From: Urechis unicinctus
Lineage: Eukaryota; Annelida; Polychaeta; Xenopneusta; Urechidae
Assembly (NCBI GenBank): GCA_034190875.2
Contig: CM067343.1
Location: 21,896,576-21,960,575 of the forward strand
Length of the DNA stretch: 64,000 nt
Direction of reading: 5' to 3'
The notes under the pieces were generated by a model. The model was not told the DNA's origin. It saw only the letters and a program-made list of their open reading frames with translations, and ran no database searches. Below, in pieces: positions 1-10,960 of this stretch (within the stretch, counting starts at the first letter, position 1; each line of letters begins with the position of its first letter). A program made the translations under genes and the position numbers.

Positions 1-1620
1 TAATATGGCAGTCACATTTTTGCACAAAACAAGTGTTATTTCCGAATTTGAACGATTTTTTTCTCCGACTGAACTGTAAGCCCCTGCACATCACATATAT
101 TACGCTGCATCTTCATTCATGAACGGCATCATATGCATTTACATGCCATGCACATTCACTGTATGGTATAAAATTCTGCCAAAGTGATAGATTTACAATT
201 ATTGTATATCGTAGCCGTATGCAGTCTTTTATATAGGTTCGAGAAAACTTCCAGCTATATGAACGTTCTACTGAAATTGGTTTGTTGCTATGGTCATTCT
301 GGGGTTCCAACCATTCATACCATAATAAACATTCAAAAAGACGCTGCTCTAAGGCGGGCCCATTATACTATATATCAATATGATATTGTTGAAGACCTAT
401 ACAGCCAAAGTATTATACCGGGATCATGTCATTAAAGGTCACTCGGCTTGAAGATAATATGCAAGCTGATTGCCACCCTTAAACCAATATGAAATTCAAA
501 TTTAGTACTTAAACTTTGTCGATTGTCATACATCCTGAAATAAAGCTCAGACACAAATGTAGACTAGGACATAATCGAATTGCTAGAAAACGCCAGCGAA
601 ACAAAATAAACTTCTAAAAGACCATTTAATATGCGAGCTTCAATTAACTCGGCTAGATAGTGCCACTAGAATATGAGGTCATTTCGATGCAATGGCAGTT
701 TATCTTCTTCTCCTCGTTTCAATCATAAGAACAAGTAGGTATGTAAACAAAATCGTTATGCAACCAAGCCGTCTAAGTCATGTATTACCTTATAAAAGCA
801 AGATATCATTTTCCACAATATTAGAAGTGATATGGCATGCGCTAACGCGGTCTTTGCGGTCCTTCATATGGTTGAACATCGTTAGGCGTTAGTCACATCA
901 GGCAGATATATAGAGCCTGCGCCTCATCAAGACTTAATAAGTTGTTTACGACACAGGAATTTAACTAGATTTCTATATGCTTGTATCAATGTAAACAACA
1001 CGAGTTCTTCCCAACCAGTGCAGTTGTTCTTCTTCAAATGATTCACTATATCAATATACGGCCTTTTTAAGGAGCAAACGAATGTGATTTTACTCAATAA
1101 CACGCAATTTAACATGTTCCATATGGTCGTTGCTATCCGCGAGGACATCATGCCACTGGCAAAGAATTGCTTCTGTGTCACAATAGGGATAGACTGCGTT
1201 ATATCACCAGCAAACCCGCAAAATATAATGCATTAAAGCCAAGGACATGTAAGTGACCTTATTGTAACGATCTAATTACAAGCGGCTCTGTCTTTAAAAC
1301 TGCAAACACTTCAAGTCTGCCTAAATTGGATCGTTTTTATGTGTCCTGCTTAATCCTGGTGACTTACGAATATAAATTCGTCATGTGTACAGAACCCCCT
1401 TTAAATTTGTAGACGCAGTATTATTTAGACAATGAGCCACAATAGTAACAGCATCATGGGCCCGTGGTTGATGGTATGCCGTTCTTTGCAGACACAGTTA
1501 CGTTCCGGTGGCCGTATCGGTCATATAATTCTTCATACGACGAGCCATAACTGAGGCAGTGCCTCGCGGTTAAACCAGTGGTACGATCGAGCGTGGTCAA
1601 TGAGCTGCTTTACCAACACA
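1..1620 (+). repeat. Unit 0: diverged copy of blocks B4 and B5
   Basis: The first 130 bases align with 25,918-26,035 and share the phrase around 'cccctgcacatcacatat' with the copies at 39,690 and 55,225. Bases 841-1,250 align with 26,500-26,800, including 'catgttccatatggtcgttg' against the B5 copy near 26,635 and a shared 'taagtgaccttattgtaa' at 1,250 and 26,775. Bases 1,380-1,620 follow 26,920-27,150 through a common 'acagttacgtt'-like stretch. Many substitutions and small indels separate the copies, and stops interrupt all frames. The section 190-840 aligns only weakly. No gene is supported here. Confidence 0.6.
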
Positions 1621-1800
1621 TATCCCCTACAAAACCTCAACGAATGGTGAGATAGCCGACTTCATTGTTGAGCTCTTGCTTTTTTCTGGGATTATAACAA
1701 GAGTGTACTGTCAAATGTCAGATTATTGCACACAAGCGTTATGAATTATCGCCCGAATCCCACTCAATTGTTAACTATCGGACTAGCTACAGCGGCCATA
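1620..1800 (+). other. Weakly matching spacer after B5
   Basis: The run from 'gtacgatcgagcg' at 1,580 resembles the start of the 27,161 open frame ('gtatgatcgagcac'), but the match fades within about 90 bases. I see no gene, RNA or simple repeat in the rest. Confidence 0.3.
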
Positions 1801-2650
1801 TGATACTAGTGAGCATACTACGACTGCATTCGATTGCATCCAGCGCATACGCTCTAGCTGAATCTTTCGTATTAAACTCCTGTGTATATTGAGTTGGTCA
1901 CAATCATTAATGTATAATAATCTGCTCTTAAAATAATAACTAATATTATATCATCTATTGAATATATTGTATACCTGTATGAGAACTCTAAAGAGATTTC
2001 TTAGTGTGAGAAAAAGTGCTGGCCCTGATATTTGCATTATTCGTAAGTGATATCTGTAAATGGCATACCGTTATAAAGGATTTTGAACTCGCCTTTGAAG
2101 CTTTACTAAACAATATCCTATGAATAATATGAAATAAATAGAGCTTATAAGCGAAAGTATTTTTGTATTCAAGGAGGTGTCTGGCCCTTTCAATCTATTC
2201 ATGACCACATAATTTTGATTACCGTTCCATACGATCTGTCTTGGTCAAATAGAAATTGACATTGAGGCTAATATGAATGATATATGTTACATGTCGGATA
2301 CGCTCTCAGCCATAATACGGCTGGCTTTTCTAAATAAGCATTATGCGCTATATGTCCCAGTTTCCTCATCAATAATAGTGTAATGCCTCCCGAATAATGG
2401 CCTGACATACGTTACCACAGCAGAACTCTTGACTCTAATCCTGGCCGATTACACAACCGTAAGTTATTATGTTGCTTTGTCCGTGACCGCGATCAAGAAG
2501 AGCTTCTTTTCATCTCGTTCAGTGTATATTTATCACACTATGATGGTAATCATATAACAGTAATATGTGCCACCTGCGTGGATCATTCATCACGGGTCAA
2601 CCGTCCCATACGAATTTCCTCTAGTTTTTACCTTCACCAAAAACGAGGTT
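1800..2650 (+). repeat. Unit 0: block B6 copy
   Basis: This stretch is collinear with 18,610-19,440, 33,410-33,980 and 63,640-64,000. Shared landmarks in order are a 'tggcataccgtta' phrase (2,061 and 18,827), a 'gatctgtcttggt' phrase (2,234 and 18,973), an 'atgtcggat' phrase, a 'ccacagcagaact' phrase (2,416 and 19,143) and a terminal 'gcgtggatcattcatcacgg' phrase (2,576 and 19,380). The last phrase belongs to a ~70 bp element that also occurs inside block B10. Confidence 0.7.
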
Positions 2651-2890
2651 GGACTAAAAACACCTGCATTAAAAAGAACAGGACGATTATGTGTTTCTAC
2701 ATTAAGAGCATTCATCTAGCGACATGGCAGGTGTAGTAATATTTCTTACATTTGCCAGTAAATATATATAATGCGTAATGCAATATAGGAATGGTATTGC
2801 GCATATAGACAAGCTATCTGGATTGACGTCATGTATGGATGCATTGAGGTTTTTACATTTAAGCCATTTGCTTTTAATTCTATAGACAAG
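2650..2890. other. Unassigned spacer
   Basis: It lies between the B6 and B10 copies. I see no convincing second copy in the window. A minus-strand open frame of 70 codons covers it but has no recognisable features. Confidence 0.2.
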
Positions 2891-3260
2891 GTTGGATATA
2901 TTGGGCGAAATCAATTGTATGCAGATTTAATAACAGCATAGCGTAATTGATATTACGGTACCAAATCTTACATTAACAGCATTTGAAGCTTTTGTACGTA
3001 TTTGATGTAGAAAAGTTTTCCCTTCTCCACATTGGATACATAGTTATAGTGCTATTATCGTAATCTGATAACAGTTTGAAACGCCACTTGTGAAGACCAT
3101 TAATCACAAGTTGAAAAGGGAACTGCTTAACGTTTTAGCTTGGAAACAAAGCAAATAACCAAGATTAATAAGACCGATTGCAATACAATTATAGGCTTTG
3201 CCCGCCAAAACGTGCTTACACGGATTTCCGCAATCGATCTAGTCAAGAAGCTAAAAGGAT
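2890..3260 (+). repeat. Unit 0: block B10 copy
   Basis: It aligns with 14,210-14,440, 41,760-42,060 and 56,640-56,960. The landmarks are 'aacagcatttgaagctttt', the 'ttcccttctcc' phrase and the ~70 bp element at about 3,030-3,110, which ends in 'gaccattaatcac'. On the minus strand this element reads in an open frame beginning H-K-W-R-F, comparable to H-R-W-R-F-A-L-L-L-D-Y in the 41.9 kb copy. Confidence 0.7.
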
Positions 3261-3690
3261 GTGTCCATTCCGTAGACCATATCTAACGCAGTAACATATC
3301 TTCACACTTTTGTTTGGCTGCCAGTTTAATAAGTGTATGTAGAATTGCTATTGTCATCGTCTGATTTGCTGCAAAATCCACATACAGTGGCTTCATCCGA
3401 AAAATAGAACATTTTGTCATGATTTAAAACCCGATCAGATCAATATGCACATTTTCACTTGATGTGATCTCAAACTAAGTGGGTCAACACAAACCACTTT
3501 TATACCACTGATGCGACAAACAAACAATAAAACTATTCATGCGTGAAGAGGCACACCTTTCATAATTATTAAAACAATAATTCGCATAATTTTTTCGTTG
3601 AAATGGTTAAATTCTATAGATTAAGATCGTCCCGCCTGGTCAGTTATGATGTCAATGAATTTGTGAATTGCTGATGTGTATTGTAAACGT
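3260..3690. other. Unassigned AT-rich stretch
   Basis: No gene, simple repeat or confident second copy was seen. By position it fills the gap between B10 and B11, where the 42.06-42.18 kb copy is shorter, so it is either unit-specific or too diverged to align by eye. Confidence 0.25.
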
Positions 3691-4030
3691 ATTTTGTGTT
3701 TTGTATTTTTACCAAAAAGGTGTTGCAGGTGAACCAGGATAGACGTGTCCGTGCGCTTAGATTCTCGATGCACAGACTGCTGCGTGCGCTTCAAATTTGA
3801 TTGCTATTTAAGTGTCCATGAGATAATGCAGCGTAGGTAACACACCGCCAAGTGAAGAGAAGATGATTTGTTTGGATTCATAGTGCATTCCAGATAGACC
3901 ATTTGACATTTGGCTTAGGATGTGATGATACACTTATTGGGAAGTTGCAAAGGCGTATAAAAGACACACCAATCGAGGTGTTATTATCCATCGGGTAATC
4001 CAGTAGTAAAGTTCCAAAGCCGAGTGTCAT
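3690..4030 (+). repeat. Unit 0: block B11 copy
   Basis: It shares 'agacgtgtccgtgcgcttag' (3,742) exactly with 42,205, and with one change at 57,122. The segment then continues through a 'gagataatgca' phrase, an 'attccagatag' phrase and 'ttatccatcgggtaat' (3,983; also 57,360). B11 is missing from unit 1, where B10 is followed directly by B13-like sequence. Confidence 0.7.
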
Positions 4031-4560
4031 AAAGTATGCTTTCGAGTACGTACCATCCTCCAGTTAAGCACACACTGCAAGAATAGTACATTGCGTTTAC
4101 TGATCTATCTTTAATTATTAGGGACAGATCAGCAAACGTCATGCACTATTCCTGAAGTGTATGGTTAACATCTCTAAAGAGGTTCATGCCTTTAACCTAT
4201 ACATCTCTTATTGTAATCAAACCACATTTAAGTGTTTATCATGTCATCTGGTAGATAATCAGATTGCTAATCGAATAACCTGACATGCAGTCAGTTGCCT
4301 ATTCGGCAATATTCAGATACATCAAGCCATAGGCTACCGTTAACTTCAGTTTAAATTAACTTCGTCATGAGCGGTACATATTTGATCTCTGCGTGTTTGT
4401 AATCATATAAGGTAACGCACATCCGCAGACCACTGCCGCTGACTGATATTGCCCATAGCAGTAACGATACGGTGACAGATTGAAGCAATTAGATACTACC
4501 CATAGTAAAACTGCGGCATTATATCCATGGGGTGTGTGAGGCCTGCCAGCACCCACTGCT
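4030..4560 (+). repeat. Unit 0: block B14 copy
   Basis: It is collinear with 14,700-15,230, 27,760-28,300, 43,480-44,040 and 58,350-58,900. Landmarks are 'aaatcacc'/'gacatgcagt' around 4,285, 'ggctaccgttaacttcag' at 4,331, and at 4,385-4,480 the ~75 bp element that also opens block B21. About 350 bp that follow in unit 1 (15,300-15,650) are absent here. Confidence 0.65.
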
Positions 4561-5400
4561 TCTCATGACTTTCTGTCACGATGCTGGCTCATTCCTTCAT
4601 ATCACTTAATATCTTCAATATATAAGTAATATATAACGCGTTTCGGTACTCCTTCGAAATTTATTCACGAAGTTCCAGGTTTCCCTCTCTCTCTTTTTTC
4701 ACAGTCCCAAGGCCAACCTGGTGGAGATTATACCCCCATGTTTTAACAGATCACTTAAAAGCAATTTGTTTTAAGCAGGCTTAAAGTGCTGGCATTTTAG
4801 ATGACAGAAACGGTTGACAGATTGGCTCTCGCAGCATCCCAATACACTAACGTATGTATCTTTGGCGATGATGAATGAATTCCATTACAGAGTGGCTTAC
4901 GTATGAGCCGATGTGTTTCCTTGTAACACGTTACCTCTCTCAAGACACAGAAGCGATTTTGCGCTGGTGGCAAGACCTCCTTGCGGACACAGAACTCTCT
5001 ACAGCAAAAATCGGTCATTCCGAATGACATCACATTTGGTATGGCCTTTTACCACAACTAAGGTTGTTCATTGATATTGTCAAACATTTGATAACAACAC
5101 ATGCGTTGGTTACGACGTAATGCATACCCTGACACCATTTAATCGGATCTCCGTCTAGTGTGACTAACGTCTGAAGTTATGCCGACATATAAAGGACCGC
5201 AATGGATGCAAAGGATACGACTGCGAACTGATCATGCCTCACTTTTACTGTGAAGAAAGTTTTTGTCACGTTGTAAGTAAACCCTTCATTATGCTGAGCT
5301 ATTCGTTGAGGATGGATACTCGTGAAAACAGATTTCTATAGAGGCGCCTGATAAGACAAATTCAAAGATTGATTTGTATGCAAGACTCTCGACATTCGTA
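4560..5400 (+). repeat. Unit 0: block B15 copy
   Basis: It aligns with 15,650-16,460, 28,730-29,520, 44,500-45,310 and 59,283-59,790. It begins at 'cgaagttccaggttt', passes a CT-rich run (4,683-4,700) and a 'gatgatgaatgaattccatt' phrase (4,866), and ends near 'gaggcgcctgataag', equivalent to 'gaggtacccgatcag' at 16,407. No reading frame is kept across copies. Confidence 0.7.
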
Positions 5401-5780
5401 GATCAACGTTATTAACATAAATTTTAACAATAGACACAGCCAGATAAGCGCTCAATAATATAAACTACACTTAGCATATAGCGTCGAATGGTATGTATAC
5501 TAAACACCGTGATCCATTTTTTACGTTAATCTTAATCGAGACGCGAAACGTATATATATTGAAAAGAACAGTCCAGGAACAAAACAAACACTGTGCAGCC
5601 ACTTATACGTGACCTTGACGCAAAATATCGCTCGGTTTCTTAAGCTCGAAATTATCGACTGGGTGCTAAGGGGCCATTTACAAGTAACGTAACGCTCTTT
5701 TTGCTGGTTCATTTTGACTCCCACTCCTCCACCCCAACCAGCCAGCGTGTCTTCTATAAAAAGAATGATAAAGTTTAGCA
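5400..5780. other. Unassigned stretch
   Basis: It departs from the B15 alignment and I found no second copy. A minus-strand open frame of 87 codons (5,521-5,784) is present. Its only notable part is a run of glycines from the 'tccaccccaaccagcc' segment, and I do not regard it as a gene. Confidence 0.2.
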
Positions 5781-5870
5781 ACACAAATCGTCCACCTTTA
5801 AATATTTATACATCGACTATTCGAATGCGGTAGACCGTGTTAGAGTATCATTGGTAAGCAACGTGTGAGT
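5780..5870 (-). pseudogene. Minus-strand coding relic related to 12,571-12,665
   Basis: Bases 5,780-5,870 align without gaps to 12,571-12,665, starting at 'caaatcgtccac'. Read on the minus strand in the same frame, the two copies share D-T-x-T-R-S, and further on Y-L-(N/K)-V-D-D-L, while third codon positions vary. This pattern is expected of a former protein-coding exon. The present copy has an in-frame stop. The family is not recognised. Confidence 0.35.
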
Positions 5871-6640
5871 ACCTTCTCCATTGATTCACTCGTTGTGGTG
5901 TAGGTGTTGATTGTGTTGAAAGATTTAATTTACCTTGGGTTATTTTGTACGCCATTTAATTGTAACATAATCCAGGTGGGTGAGTTGTGCTTCGCAACAA
6001 AGCGTCATCTATTACACCCCTTATGCCCCTTATGCCCTTGATGAATAGTCCCGATGATACATAAAACATATATTCTGGCTATTCATGTATGTTATAGCTA
6101 CACAATAGTACACAGGATATTGATTGTTAGATATGTATAACCCGATATCGTGTTTTGTCGTTGGGTATAGCTAAGAGGCGCCATAGACAACGATGTTACA
6201 AGTTGTTGCCAATAACACGACTGTTATATCACATATTTGTTCTTAGCTGCTACGTCCGGTTTGACATGGTCATGAATAATGCCAAAAACTGCCAAACATC
6301 ACAAGTCCAATGAGACACTAATTGAAGCCAATATGACGCAACATTTAGATGTAGATGTTGCCGATTTCAGCAGGATTCCGCCGTGTGTGTTTCCATATGT
6401 ATAGCGACACACCTTGTGCTTTAGAGCTAACCGCTGAACCATTTATCATTTGGTAAGGCTTCGTGGCTTACAGCTCACATTTATAGAAACAACTGATATG
6501 GCAATATCCGGAACGCGGCTTCCCGTATGTTTATTGTTGTGTCCATTGCGCTATTTCACAGGAAAAAAAAAACTTGTGCCTAACGGCAAATCAGGCCCCG
6601 CCCAAAGGACGAGTTGGTCAATCCGCTTTCTTGGATATGG
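5870..6640. other. Unassigned stretch before B22
   Basis: No confident second copy was found. It contains a local direct repeat 'ccccttatgcccctta' near 6,017-6,035 and an A9 run at 6,563. A plus-strand open frame of 73 codons (6,450-6,671) runs into the B22 copy but is not kept in the other B22 copies, so I do not call it a gene. Confidence 0.3.
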
Positions 6641-7140
6641 CATTTATGTAACATTTAACACGCCTTTCTAAAAGAAAGATGTCATTTTCCACGACCTGCC
6701 TAATTGTGTAGCATCATGCGCACGTTAAAACGATTGAGGACGTAGCTTTCGATAAACGGCATAGAATTATCCCAATTTGATAAGGCCACCATCTCAACTC
6801 TACCTGCAGTACCTCTTTACGTCGTCACATAACTAATGATATAGAATAACACATGTATAGACGGCAATTTGGTGGCGTTAATAACAACTCGATGAGCCCG
6901 CAGACGCCATCTCAAGGACAGTTTTGGCGGAATGATGGGCATGTAGTATTGTGTAATGATATTGTCATTTTGTCCATGGCTGTTTGTTCTCTCTGAGCGC
7001 TTGTCTACGCTCAAAAGAGTTGTGTGAATGTCGTAACTGCGATCGACTTGTGCACACATATCTCGGGGGCGCGACAAACTCGTGGTCTTTTCATTTAACC
7101 CGCAATAACAAATGTATTAAAGGTGGTGCTATTTTAGTCC
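6640..7140 (+). repeat. Unit 0: block B22 copy
   Basis: It is collinear with 32,410-33,060, 48,770-49,130 and 62,630-63,260. Shared phrases include 'cacgacctgc' followed by 'gtgtagcatcatgc' (6,689-6,718; 32,437-32,467), 'aaggacagtt' (6,914; 32,658), 'gagcgcttgtctacg' (6,997; 32,730) and 'cgatcgactt' (7,042; 32,776). It ends at 'ggtggtgctattttag'. No reading frame is shared by all copies. Confidence 0.75.
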
Positions 7141-7300
7141 TGTTTGGTTAACCTTTCTGCGGAAACATCTAACTGAAAGTTGTCAAGTATGACCACATTG
7201 GCAGTAATCTATTTCTTTGTGGAACCACCTTCATCGACCGTCTTAGCATTATATAGGCTGTAACTCATAATGCGACAAATGAGTGTGTGTGCCTCATGCA
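7140..7300. other. Spacer with faint match to 47,260-47,390
   Basis: The phrase 'gtcttagcattatatagg' (7,242) matches 'gtcttagcatgatatagg' at 47,345, in both cases followed by a 'taactcat' phrase. It links the end of B22 in unit 0 with the sequence right of the inverted block in unit 3. No gene is seen. Confidence 0.4.
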
Positions 7301-8200
7301 GAACATATAACATATATAGGACACAGTATATTGGCAGACGAGTGTCGATTTAAATAAAAGCCTTTCGCACTACACTTCTTTATGGTTCTACGGTCAGGAG
7401 AGTAATTCCAGCAATTCTCAACGGGCTGCTCGTCGCTCTGGCGATATACAATATTATATTTTCGACATTGTTCCGGAAAATGTAAACAACACATTTCCCG
7501 CATATCTCTGTGAGCTTCTGATCTTATATCATATCGTGGCTGTCAACATCGGCAATGGAGTGCATTAATTTTATTAGGTAGCTGCCATAAGTTGTGCAGA
7601 TAACAATGGGAGGGTTGCAAGTTGATCTAATTTCGGCCTAACCGTGGTAATGTTACATCTGTGGTCTATAGAGAAGCAACCGATTCTTCTGATATTACCA
7701 TGGGTTATAAGCGCTTCTGTGTTATTGGTATCATGCGTATTTAATTCAATTATCCCAGTACCAATGACCAAGAGGATAATAATTATGATGTATTCCTTTC
7801 AGGCTGCCACAATAAATCGCATCAGCCACAAGCCGTGTGGTGTTCTTGTCAATGCTGTTACACAAATGCAACAATATGAAGACCAAAACGGCTCCTATTA
7901 TTTACATGGGCAGCATTCATCTATATGCATTACATGGGATGATAGGTGTTTCACATGTAACATTGCGTGATGGCCCTACATGCGTGATCATGGCAAACCG
8001 GTTACACCATCAAGACGGCTCATATATATTTCGTCATTCTTCTAACTGTGGCTTATTAAGCAAAATGCATCAGGAGAGCAATTGTAATAGGTTTAGTGAT
8101 CACGATTTCGGATGCTATTTAGTATTCAATGACTGATGTTCATTATGAACTCTGCCTTATTTGCAGCCAGACAGGAATGTTTCAGTTCGGAATGTAATCA
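7300..8200 (+). repeat. Unit 1: block B2 copy, with decayed frames
   Basis: It aligns with 23,950-24,930, 37,930-38,690, 51,060-51,480 and 53,398-54,190. Landmarks are 'ctgtgagcttctgatctta' (7,507; 24,199), 'caacatcggcaat' (7,544) and 'acatgggcagcattcatcta' (7,904; 24,617). Two overlapping plus-strand frames are open (7,644-7,970 and 7,837-8,136). The second reads M-G-S-I-H-L at 7,903, then V-S-H-V-T-L-R-D. The 24 kb copy has V-S-Y-V-V-L-P-D in the same place, which suggests a former exon. Product unknown. Confidence 0.6.
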
Positions 8201-8640
8201 TCTAATTGGGGTCTCTCCCTTGCCTGGACAAGCTTTACCCTAATGTAAAGCGCGATAAGAAATGACATAATAAATTAGATGGAACCCTTTTAAGGCAAGG
8301 TGATGCCTTCGCAATGAATAACAGGATAACGGCGATCCTTGCACAGTAGCGCGAAAGTGCCTTTGCCAACTTATCACAAACACGTATCCCTTGTCTAGAC
8401 CCGGATCCAGATCCAGGCGACTGCCGTAGAGAAACTGAGACATTCTACAGAATTGTATATGATTAATAACTATCCCATGGTATTTATCCGAATGATTTTC
8501 ATTACAGCTGCTAATGTTACCATTCTTATTATAATGTGAACATACCTTCCACACTGAAATATTGCCTGAGATCAATCCAAGGCTCCAGAGCAATGGACAA
8601 CCTATTCTGCATGATGTCGATCGCTGGTATATCACCGGAT
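8200..8640 (+). pseudogene. Unit 1: block B3 coding relic (DPWTV frame)
   Basis: On the plus strand, 8,331-8,380 reads G-D-P-C-T-V-A-R-K-C-L-C-Q-L-I. It aligns with G-D-P-W-T-V-S-R-K-C-Q-C-R-L-I at 25,041-25,085. These are the two most distant copies, and among their differing codons gtg/gta, cgc/cga and tgt/tgc are silent. The copy has stops on both sides. A 131-codon frame covers the same bases on the minus strand, but its frame is not kept in the other copies, so I take it as a chance antisense opening. The protein family is not recognised. Confidence 0.4.
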
Positions 8641-9650
8641 TTCATTTCAAAGTGGGTTTATTAAACATTAATAATGCGACTGCAGCTGAACTTGGTGGTT
8701 CACTTTGATAGTTAATAGAGAATTCACACGAAATCTACGGAAATTGTAGTACTACAATGATGTATTAATTTGTGAATACGATGTGATATTGGTACGTAAT
8801 CATTAATATATGGCCGCTGTATATGTTTGTTAAAGGATTATAAGCCCGATATCGTTTCAATCGACTTGTTTAAACTCAAATTGTACATGATAGCTCACAG
8901 GACACTAACATGATAATCATGCTGTGGCAATAGCACACATAGAGAATGACATAGTTTATGGATCACGGCGAAATTCTTAGTCGTATACAAGTTCCATTAC
9001 AACAGCAATATAATTGCAGATAGTAGGAGCCTCATGTTGGTGTTGCGCAATGTAGCTGACGAATTTATGGCGTTTCAGATAACAGATAGCATCTGCTGTC
9101 TGTGGCTTGAGTCATATGAATTTGTGTTATATCATAATTTATGCATATCTATGGTACCATTTGTCTAGACGTAAACCTTACATACATTGTTGCTCGATGA
9201 TATTTTATCGCAGACAAATATATAACAACATGCTAGAATATAAATATTGATTGCTTGATGAGGCCAAATGTTGCAAGGCATTTCATTAAAGTGGCCGTCA
9301 TCGCGGGCTAGTGCAATTGTAATGCATGGTTCACCACAAGAGGTATTGATAGACAAACATCCGTATGTTGTGAATACACTATTCACACAAATAAGCGAGC
9401 AAAACGTGTTCACAATATCCTAAAGTAACAACTTATGTAATGCTCAGATAGGCTTTCTTTGATAAAATCATCGTATAGGTTGATAGCCCTGACATTAAAC
9501 TATAATCATTGCCCGATGTTGAGGCACATCCGTTGCGAATGCATGTGTCTGTATGTTATACGCCCGTCATATGCATGTGTATTGATTGGGGGATCAAGGG
9601 GTTCATTTTGCATGACATTATTTTCAAAGCTATGTTATTCAAGTTTAACA
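8640..9650. other. Unassigned stretch of unit 1
   Basis: By position this should correspond to the end of B3 and to B4, but I could not align it with confidence to 25,330-26,500. No simple repeat, RNA gene or convincing frame is present. The open frames at 9,165-9,413 (minus) and 9,459-9,782 (plus) show no recognisable motif. Confidence 0.25.
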
Positions 9651-9836
9651 GGTCAAAAGCCGCGATCGAGTAATCGTGTCGATTTTCTGAATACTTGGTT
9701 AAAAGCCTCAGCACAAATAACACCTCATCCTAAACTTTCAATAAGAAAAGGAAAACGTAATTATGCCTCATCCTCAACTTGAACAGCTACATAAGAAAGG
9801 ACATAAATCGTGTCATTTTCTGAATACTTGGTTAAT
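9650..9836 (+). repeat. ~141 bp partial tandem duplication next to the microsatellite
   Basis: 'tttctgaatacttggttaa' occurs at 9,683 and again at 9,818, both preceded by 'cgtgtc'. Between them the phrase 'cctcatcct' followed by 'aactt' is also doubled (9,723 and 9,767), with an 'aagaaa' phrase after each. The second copy runs directly into the CATA array. Confidence 0.6.
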
Positions 9837-9929
9837 ACATACACACACATACATACATACATACATACATCCTCATACATACATACATACATACATACAG
9901 ACACGTACATACATACATACATACATACA

Positions 9930-9961
<32 letters not shown>

Positions 9962-10187
9962 CATACATACATACATACATACATACATACATACATACAT
10001 ACATACATACATACATACATACATACATACATACATACATACATACACATACATACATATACATACATACATACATACATACATACATACATACATACAT
10101 ACATACATACATACATACATACATACATACATACATACATACATACATACATACATACATACATACATACATACATACATACATACA

Positions 10188-10218
<31 letters not shown>

Positions 10219-10960
10219 GCATACATACATACATACATACATACATACATACATACATACATACATGCATACATTAATACATACATGCATAACTACATAC
10301 ATACAAAAACATATACATACAACATAAATACATGCTTACTTACGTATAAACATACATACGTACAATACATACATTCAAACACAGATACAAACATGCATAC
10401 ATGCATAAGAATATACATGCATACATACGTACATACATATATGCCTACAAACATACCTACATTGATACATACATGCATTTGTATAAGCAAACATACCAAC
10501 ATACAAACACAGAGGCATAAATGAATTCATACATATATGCATGCATATAAAAATACATTCGTATGTGCATCCAAACATACATCCATGCACATGGATGCGC
10601 ATATAAATACATAAATACATATATGCATGTATGGATACATACATACATCCATAAGTACACGCATGCACTCATTTATACATACATACATATATACATATAA
10701 ACATACACAAACGCATGCATACATACATAAGTGTATACATAATGCGTATATACCTACGTCCATACAAACATCCATCCAACCATACATACATACATACATA
10801 CATATTTACATACATTCATACATACATATATACATATATACAGACATACACGCATACATTCATGCACGCATACATACATGTGTGTGTACATATAAACATA
10901 CATATATACATACATACAAGCGTATAAACAGGCATACATATACATGCATATATATATATT
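9836..10960. repeat. (CATA)n microsatellite, about 1.1 kb
   Basis: Bases 9,838-10,300 are almost pure tandem CATA/TACA tetranucleotides with a few point changes and short interruptions. From 10,300 to 10,960 the array decays gradually, with growing numbers of substitutions, and ends in a short TA run. Open frames on both strands here (H-T-Y-I repeats on plus, M-Y-V-C repeats on minus) are simply the translated repeat. No other copy of this array lies in the window. Confidence 0.97.

Noticed and set aside
8240-8635. 131-codon minus-strand frame
   Set aside because: It lies antisense to the B3 relic, whose plus-strand phase is the one shared with other copies. No counterpart of the minus frame survives in units 2-4.
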